Source: Pseudomonadota bacterium (GTDB lineage Bacteria > Myxococcota_A > UBA796 > GCA-2862545). From it: 64,000 bases of DNA. This document shows positions 58,983-64,000 of the stretch, in pieces (positions within the stretch are counted from its first letter, which is position 1; each line of letters opens with the position of its first letter). The notes under the pieces are model-generated. The model had not been told where the DNA came from, did no database searches, and saw only the letters and a list, made by a program, of their open reading frames with translations. The stretch is taken from positions 124,001 to 188,000 of the forward strand of contig JAGSGY010000001.1 in NCBI GenBank assembly GCA_023954855.1, written 5' to 3'. Made by a program: the position numbers and the translations under genes.

Positions 58983-61900
58983 CTACAGAGCCTCCGGGAA
59001 CCACTCTTCTGGAAGTTCCGGGGTCGCCTGAAGCTGCGCCGCGTTCGTCCAGCTCCCGCCGTTGATGCTGTACTCGAGGCTCACGTCCTCGAGGGTCTGG
59101 TCGCAGCGCACCAAGAGCACTTCGATGTCCAGGGGCCCAGCCGGGAAGCTCCGAGATGGCTCATCGTCCGTTCCGTCCGCCCAGAAGAAGCCGTGGACTT
59201 CGAGGAACCAGTTGTTGGTGGAGCCTCCGACCCCGCTTCCGACCCAAGCCCACACCCCGTCCTCGACGCTGTCGTTCCGCTCGCGAAGCGAGAACGTCCC
59301 TCCGGGGTGGTCGATGGTGCCGACATAGCGGACCAGCCAGTTCGTCGAGGCGCGAGCCGTGGTGCCGCCGTTCCGGTCGAAGCCGTTCAGGTTCTGCATC
59401 GCCAGTGACCCACTGGACCAAGACTCAATGCGGGCCCCCGCGACCACTTCCTCGGCGAGAAGCTCGTCGTTGCGCTCGCCTCGAGCGAACGCGAACAGCG
59501 TGAGATGGTCAAAGCCTCCGGTGCCCGAGTTGCAGAACGCCTCGTCGACGTCGCCATCGCTTACAAAAGAGCGCGCAATCGCCGTAAAGCCGGACGGTGG
59601 GGTCAGCGGACCCTCGAGATAGACCTCGGTTCCGGTGCCTCGGTCCACATGAAGCTGCCGCGGACTGGCCTCGGCGACCGAAGTCGGCCACGACGACTGG
59701 GTGCCCTCCTCCGAGCTGATCGGCCAACCGGCGGGCGTCTGCACCGTCGTGTCCAGCGCGGTGCCGGTGGCATTGGGCACGAAGGCCCGAAGCTGCCGTG
59801 AACGTCCAGGCCCCCACGGGTTCACGATCTCCCCGATCAATTGATGGCCCGCATCGAACTGGAAGTGACGCTGCTTGCCGTCAGCACTCGAAGACTGCGG
59901 TCCGTTCCAGCTGCTGTCCCCAATGTCTGCGACCAGCGCCCAGCCCGGCCCGCTCTTCCACGGTGTGCTGTCCTGGCTATCGGTCGAGGTGTCGGAATCT
60001 GCGGTATCCGTCGTCTCATCACTGGTGTCGGTGGAGACGCCGGTGTCGGTGTCCTCGGCGCCGCGACGTGTGCACGCGCCGGCGAGCAACACCAGCAGGA
60101 GCCAACTTCCCGCAGGAACGCCTCCCGAAGCACATCCGCCGCACCCCTCCCCGACGTCATCCGCGATGGGGGTGCCGGTGTCCGCCCCACCCGTATCCGC
60201 GGGGTCTGCGGTGTCGTCTCCACCGTCGTCGATTGGCGGCAGTCCCTCGAGTTCGACGCCCAGACAGTCGACCGAGCCGTACAGCTCCGGCGGCCAGGAG
60301 CGGGACAGCGAGCCCACCGGGGTGCTCATCAAAGCGTCGAGGCCCGTCAGCCCACAGTTCGAGAGCTCGGGCGCATTCGTGAACACGTCGGCTGCGCCAT
60401 CGTGGCACTCCACCGGAGGTTCTTCGGTGATTGACGGCTTGGCGAAGGCATCGACGTCGTAGATCGCGAGAAGCCCGCCGAGCCCAGGTCCCGCGGGGAA
60501 CACGTGCGGCGCGAGATGCGGGCAAACGGCCGCCTGGCTCCATGCGAGCGTGTAGCTAGCGTCGAAGCTTGCCGGCCCAATTCCACCGTGTTCAGCGCTG
60601 ATCGGAAGCATCATCCGATGGTCGGCGAGGGTCGCTGCGACGGCGTTGAACGAGTGGGTGTACACCCCGCTGCTCAGCCAGTGGTCGAGCACGGTGCCAT
60701 TGATGTCCGACGGGGAAGCCAGATCGAGGCGCGTCGAGAACTCGACCTCAGTGCCCGCCGCCGTAGCCGCGTACTCAGCGGTGAGACCCTCGATTGCCGT
60801 CTGGACCTCAGCCATCGCGAGGGAGAGCACCGAGTCGACGAGGTCGTCGAGAATCGGCTGGATGAAGGACTGCAGAACCGCCCCGAGGTTCAGGTTGATC
60901 CCGAGCGAGTCGAGCCACGCCTCGAGGTCCACCAACCAGCCGGGCAACACCGTGCGGGCGAGCAGATCCCAGTCAATCGCCGTGAGGTCTTCGGCCCACG
61001 CATCGAGCGGGCCCATCACCAAGCTTGGGTCGAGCTCCTGCACGTCGAGCGCACTCTGGCCCGGTTCCAGGCCGCTGTTGAGCATCGCGCTCGTCAGTGC
61101 AACCGTCTCGACGTAGGCAGGGAGCAGCGCATCGATGTCGCCGTGCAGCTCGGTGAGAATGACCTCGGCGGCACTTGCCCCTCCGAGGTCGGCCTGCGGC
61201 TCGAGGAGCGACACGAGTACCGAGTACTCCATGTAGAGCGTCGGGCAGGTGGTCGCGCAGTCCGTCTCGTCGTCGCTGGTGCTCAATACGCCGTCGTCGC
61301 CCGCGGTCACGAGCAGGTCACTGCCATCCGCAGAGCTGTGGTCCTGCAACTCCAGCACGCGGTCGCGGAAGTCGAGCAACACCATGTCGAGCTCGAGGTG
61401 GGACTCCTCGACAATCAGCGGAAGCAGCACGAGGTACTCGGCCGGGGCCACGTCGAGTGCCGAGACCCTCTCGAAGAGCGAAGCATCGGGGTTTCCGGCC
61501 TCGATGGCCTCCCACTGCGGTGCCGCATGCGTCGCCATTTTCTGCCAGACCGGGCTGTCCGGATTCATCACCGTGTCGAGCACGAAGTCTGCCGGAATCG
61601 CATGCAGCATGCCGGCGGTGTGAAACGCCTCTGGATCGGCTTCACGCCACCCTTCCTGAATCATCGACTCGGCCACCATGTGGCGCACCACATTCGACCA
61701 GCCCGTCTCGCGTCCATCACTCGCGGGATTGAGCGTGAAGGTCTCGCCGGAGAGCCAGTTCACGTAGTGATGGGCGACGGCATCCGAGGAGCCGTGCAGG
61801 AAGCAGCCCATCGCGTAGGCGCGCTCTTGGTCGGTCACGGCGGCTTGGTACAGGTCCTCGCACTGGTCGTAGGGGTAGAGGCCGATGGCGTGGGTGAGGT

Positions 61901-62192
61901 CCGTCATTGCGGGAAAGACGAAGTTGTCGGGGCCCACGGCGCCAGCGCGGAACGCAAGGGGCCAGTCGCGAACGGCGCGGGCATCGTCCTCGGTCAGCTT
62001 CAGAACCGCGTCGCTGCCTTCGAGCCGGATACTTCGCCCATCGGGTGATGCGAGAAGCTCGGTGCGCACCTCGTTCGCAAGCGCAATGTGCACCCGCGTG
62101 GGAAAGGCCTCGGCAACCTCCGCGTTGGCGAGGAGCGAGCCCCCGACAAGAGACACAGCGAGGAGACGACCGGCACTGGGGAAATGAAGCAT
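58983..62192 (-). CDS. Exported zinc-dependent phospholipase C-like protein fused to a second surface domain
   Basis: The ATG at 62192 gives a signal peptide (LLAVSLVGGSLLANAEVAEA) and 1069 residues; ATG 62216 is an alternative. The N-terminal half resembles the helical zinc-dependent phospholipase C/S1-P1 fold: FPTRVHIALANEV, FRAGAVGPDNFVFPAMTDLT, then YAMGCFLHGSSDAVAHHYVN with clustered His and Asp. After an Asp/Thr linker comes a Cys-containing motif and hydrophobic run (GCGGCAS, then SWLLLVLLAGACTRR, Cys707) that looks like a MYXO-CTERM sorting signal and also like a lipobox. Another 360 residues continue in frame: a Thr/Asp linker and a jelly-roll-like region. It looks like a fusion of two surface proteins. 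Confidence 0.75.
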   Translation of the reverse strand: MLHFPSAGRLLAVSLVGGSLLANAEVAEAFPTRVHIALANEVRTELLASPDGRSIRLEGSDAVLKLTEDDARAVRDWPLAFRAGAVGPDNFVFPAMTDLTHAIGLYPYDQCEDLYQAAVTDQERAYAMGCFLHGSSDAVAHHYVNWLSGETFTLNPASDGRETGWSNVVRHMVAESMIQEGWREADPEAFHTAGMLHAIPADFVLDTVMNPDSPVWQKMATHAAPQWEAIEAGNPDASLFERVSALDVAPAEYLVLLPLIVEESHLELDMVLLDFRDRVLELQDHSSADGSDLLVTAGDDGVLSTSDDETDCATTCPTLYMEYSVLVSLLEPQADLGGASAAEVILTELHGDIDALLPAYVETVALTSAMLNSGLEPGQSALDVQELDPSLVMGPLDAWAEDLTAIDWDLLARTVLPGWLVDLEAWLDSLGINLNLGAVLQSFIQPILDDLVDSVLSLAMAEVQTAIEGLTAEYAATAAGTEVEFSTRLDLASPSDINGTVLDHWLSSGVYTHSFNAVAATLADHRMMLPISAEHGGIGPASFDASYTLAWSQAAVCPHLAPHVFPAGPGLGGLLAIYDVDAFAKPSITEEPPVECHDGAADVFTNAPELSNCGLTGLDALMSTPVGSLSRSWPPELYGSVDCLGVELEGLPPIDDGGDDTADPADTGGADTGTPIADDVGEGCGGCASGGVPAGSWLLLVLLAGACTRRGAEDTDTGVSTDTSDETTDTADSDTSTDSQDSTPWKSGPGWALVADIGDSSWNGPQSSSADGKQRHFQFDAGHQLIGEIVNPWGPGRSRQLRAFVPNATGTALDTTVQTPAGWPISSEEGTQSSWPTSVAEASPRQLHVDRGTGTEVYLEGPLTPPSGFTAIARSFVSDGDVDEAFCNSGTGGFDHLTLFAFARGERNDELLAEEVVAGARIESWSSGSLAMQNLNGFDRNGGTTARASTNWLVRYVGTIDHPGGTFSLRERNDSVEDGVWAWVGSGVGGSTNNWFLEVHGFFWADGTDDEPSRSFPAGPLDIEVLLVRCDQTLEDVSLEYSINGGSWTNAAQLQATPELPEEWFPEAL

Positions 62193-62369
62193 TCCGGGAT
62201 TATGCCGGAACGACATGCAAGGGTCGAGGGCCAAGCCACAGCCCTGCTCGCACCCACCACGCAGAGCGCTAGGTCTGCGACGCTGGCGAGCCGACGCGCC
62301 CTGACAAACGACACGGAGTTGGTGCGGGCCGAGGCTTTCGGGCTCGTATAGACGACGCCCGGAGGAACG

Positions 62370-63395
62370 ATGCAGCCCCTGCCCCACAACCTAGTCGTCG
62401 ACGGCCGATTCTCGATTGGGCGGTTCAATCAGCCGTTCCCCAGGCTGAACTTCCTCGACGCGGACCCCGGCAGCCGCATCGGGCATCGCTTGCGGGGCTT
62501 GCGGCTGAAGGAGTGGCAGGCGTTTCAGTTCAGCGACGGCCGCTTCTTCGGAATCGTCGCCCTCTTCGACGCCAAGCTGATCGGGCTGGTGCAAGCGAAG
62601 GTCTTCGATAGCCAGACCGGCGAAAAGTACATGTTCGAAGCCAAGGTTCCGAGCTTCAATCTCAGCGTGCCCGACCAAATCCTCGACAGCCGCATGGAGT
62701 GGCGAGGCGGCGACGGCTGGATGGCCTTTCACACCCACATGGCCAGGGACCGCGCCACGGTCGGCTTCGACCTGCCTGTCGACGGATCGGCCATGCGGCT
62801 GAAAGCCCAGTTCACGCTCGACTACTCTGGCGTCGAGCCGGTGGTGGTCTGCCTTCCCTTCGACGAAAAGCGCGCGATGTACTCCCAGAAGGGCGTGGCT
62901 CCCGTGAGCGGAACGCTGTCGGTCGGCGAAACGCAGGTCGAGCTCACCCCGGACGTCGCGTTCGGGTTGCTGGACGACCACCGCGGCTACTACCCCAGGC
63001 TGATGCAGTGGGACTGGCTCACCTGTGGCGGCCACCTCGCGGACGGGACGCTCTGGGGCCTCAACCTCACCCGCAACCAGTGCAAGAACCCCGAGCAGTA
63101 CAACGAGAACGTCCTGTGGGTGGGTGGCAAGGCCTATGCGCTAGGGCCTGTGACCTTCGACCGAACCGGGAACGGCAGGGGCGACACCTGGCGAATCACC
63201 GACGACGCCGGACAAGTCGACGTGCTGTTCACGATCGAAGTCGACGGCCGTGTAGAGCTGAACCTCGGCGTGTTTCAGTCGCGCTATCGGGGTCCCTTCG
63301 GTCAAGTCACCGGCCGCGTCGCCCCTGAGGGCATCGACCCGCTCGAGCTCGACGGCGAAATCGCGATGGGTGAGCGGTTCTGGCTCAAGATGTAA
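62370..63395 (+). CDS. DUF2804 family protein
   Basis: The 341-residue protein follows a GGAGGA ribosome site. Strand-rich segments typical of DUF2804 are present: WQAFQFSDGRFFGIVALFDA, EAKVPSFNLSVPDQILDSR, FGLLDDHRGYYPRLMQWDWL and GRVELNLGVFQSRYRGPFGQ. The DDHRGYYP-x6-W-W core is the most recognisable element. No signal peptide or catalytic motif is evident, and the family function is unknown. It is divergent from the large phospholipase-like gene, 177 bases apart. Confidence 0.85.
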   Translation: MQPLPHNLVVDGRFSIGRFNQPFPRLNFLDADPGSRIGHRLRGLRLKEWQAFQFSDGRFFGIVALFDAKLIGLVQAKVFDSQTGEKYMFEAKVPSFNLSVPDQILDSRMEWRGGDGWMAFHTHMARDRATVGFDLPVDGSAMRLKAQFTLDYSGVEPVVVCLPFDEKRAMYSQKGVAPVSGTLSVGETQVELTPDVAFGLLDDHRGYYPRLMQWDWLTCGGHLADGTLWGLNLTRNQCKNPEQYNENVLWVGGKAYALGPVTFDRTGNGRGDTWRITDDAGQVDVLFTIEVDGRVELNLGVFQSRYRGPFGQVTGRVAPEGIDPLELDGEIAMGERFWLKM

Positions 63396-63449
63396 CTGCG
63401 TTTCGGGTACACTTCCCTCGAAGAACACGTCACCAATGAGGTACTGCAC

Positions 63450-64000
63450 ATGAGTCTCCGAGCTGCAGGGCTGTCCCTTCTCCTGGCGCTAGCCCCCGCC
63501 GCGTGGGCCCAAGATGGGCCCGAGCCCAAAGTCCCCTTCTCCGCCACGATTACGAGCGCCTCACCGCAGCTCGCCCGTCACTTCGCTGCGGAGCCCGCCT
63601 CCCTCGGCACACCGGCCGACGCACGCCGGCGGTATCGCAAGGGAAACATCACGAGCGTGGTGGGTGCAGGAACAGCGGTGGTTGGTTTCGGCACACTGGT
63701 GGGCTCAGGATTCGCCGCGGCCATCGTCGCGATCAACCAGGGAGACCAGGTTCCGGTCATTGCCTCGGCCGCGGTGGGCGGAGGCCTCATCCTTCTCGGG
63801 GGGACCGTGGGGGCAGGAGGCACCATCCTGTCCAGTCGGGCTCTGCGCGAATACGGAGGCTCGTCCATCGCGGGCGCCATTGGCACGGCCTCGTTCCTGC
63901 TGGCGACGGCGCTCTATGTCGAAGCCTGGATCTCGCAGAACAACGTCGAGACCGAGGCCGTGATCATCGCCTTCGCCCTGCCCACAGGCATCGTCGCATC
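63450..64000 (+). CDS. Exported membrane protein, 3'-truncated by window edge
   Basis: The ATG at 63450 (GAGG nine bases upstream) starts a signal peptide (SLRAAGLSLLLALAPAAWAQ) and a short acidic mature start. At least four Gly/Ala-rich hydrophobic helices follow (SVVGAGTAVVGFGTLVGSGF, PVIASAAVGGGLILLGGTVG, GAIGTASFLLATALYVEAWI, VIIAFALPTGIVA). The frame is open to base 64000. I recognise no family. The pattern resembles small exported integral membrane proteins common in Myxococcota genomes. An overlapping frame starting at 63514 has Ser/Pro/Arg-biased composition and is not real. Confidence 0.65.
   Translation, partial: MSLRAAGLSLLLALAPAAWAQDGPEPKVPFSATITSASPQLARHFAAEPASLGTPADARRRYRKGNITSVVGAGTAVVGFGTLVGSGFAAAIVAINQGDQVPVIASAAVGGGLILLGGTVGAGGTILSSRALREYGGSSIAGAIGTASFLLATALYVEAWISQNNVETEAVIIAFALPTGIVA

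Noticed and set aside
60504-62048. 514-residue + strand frame opposite the phospholipase-like gene
   Set aside because: Arg/Glu/Val-rich antisense with no start signal; the minus-strand gene has a signal peptide and conserved motifs.

Overview
The window is a dense, high-GC bacterial chromosome segment with very short intergenic gaps. The gene repertoire points to the Myxococcota or a near relative (inference). It has two Ser/Thr kinases with long Pro/Ala linkers, one carrying a PEGA domain. It also has many Asp/Thr-rich lipoproteins, a MYXO-CTERM-like sorting motif, ASH/vWA surface lipoproteins, a caspase-family protease, a giant TPR protein and an MlaD protein with a long C-terminal extension. 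I see no insertion sequence, prophage, CRISPR array or rRNA. No stretch over 300 bases lacks a gene; the longest gap, 30349-30612, holds a promoter-like element.

Layout. 1-3343: ECF sigma factor (5' end outside the window), anti-sigma factor, exported caspase-like protein with a probable C-terminal beta-barrel, and a lipoprotein, all overlapping. 3347-4044 (minus): two small lipoproteins with CpaB/RcpC-like domains. 4145-8571: oligopeptide-binding lipoprotein with an unusual insert, beta-propeller-like lipoprotein and type I asparaginase. 8572-12874 (minus): pyrophosphatase, DHH phosphoesterase, DEAD-box helicase with an RGG tail, MBL-fold hydrolase. 12941-17617: SDR epimerase, LOG-family protein, GNAT, Xaa-Pro aminopeptidase and a hypothetical protein.

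17614-30348 centres on (deoxy)nucleoside use. On the minus strand a Ser/Thr kinase with a C-terminal helix-hairpin-helix precedes thymidine phosphorylase, a CNT nucleoside transporter and a small Cys-rich membrane protein. Divergently lie deoC, aldehyde dehydrogenase, a truncated ALDH-like protein and a metallophosphoesterase, and further on acetyl-CoA synthetase. Together they would take imported deoxynucleosides to deoxyribose-1-P, deoxyribose-5-P, glyceraldehyde-3-P plus acetaldehyde, acetate and acetyl-CoA. The mutase step is not in the window.

30613-44736: a vWA lipoprotein, a beta-propeller protein, a phospho-signalling cluster (low-molecular-weight tyrosine phosphatase, receiver protein, PEGA kinase), argS, YjbQ, truncated globin, lytic transglycosylase, DUF4340 protein, grpE and a TPR membrane protein. 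44844-47130: a second ECF sigma/anti-sigma operon whose third gene is a coiled-coil, bactofilin-like membrane protein. 47166-55499 (minus): an Mla-type lipid transporter (mlaE, mlaF, mlaD with extension) followed by a 1694-residue TPR protein. 55640-64000: an exported barrel protein, tRNA-Thr(CGU) with its own promoter and terminator, a TetR/alkB pair with a perfect palindromic operator, a large exported phospholipase C-like fusion, a DUF2804 protein and a partial exported membrane protein.

Gene ends are extremely tight. ATGA, TTGA, GTGA and TGATG start/stop overlaps are common in operons, and convergent genes often share or abut stop codons.
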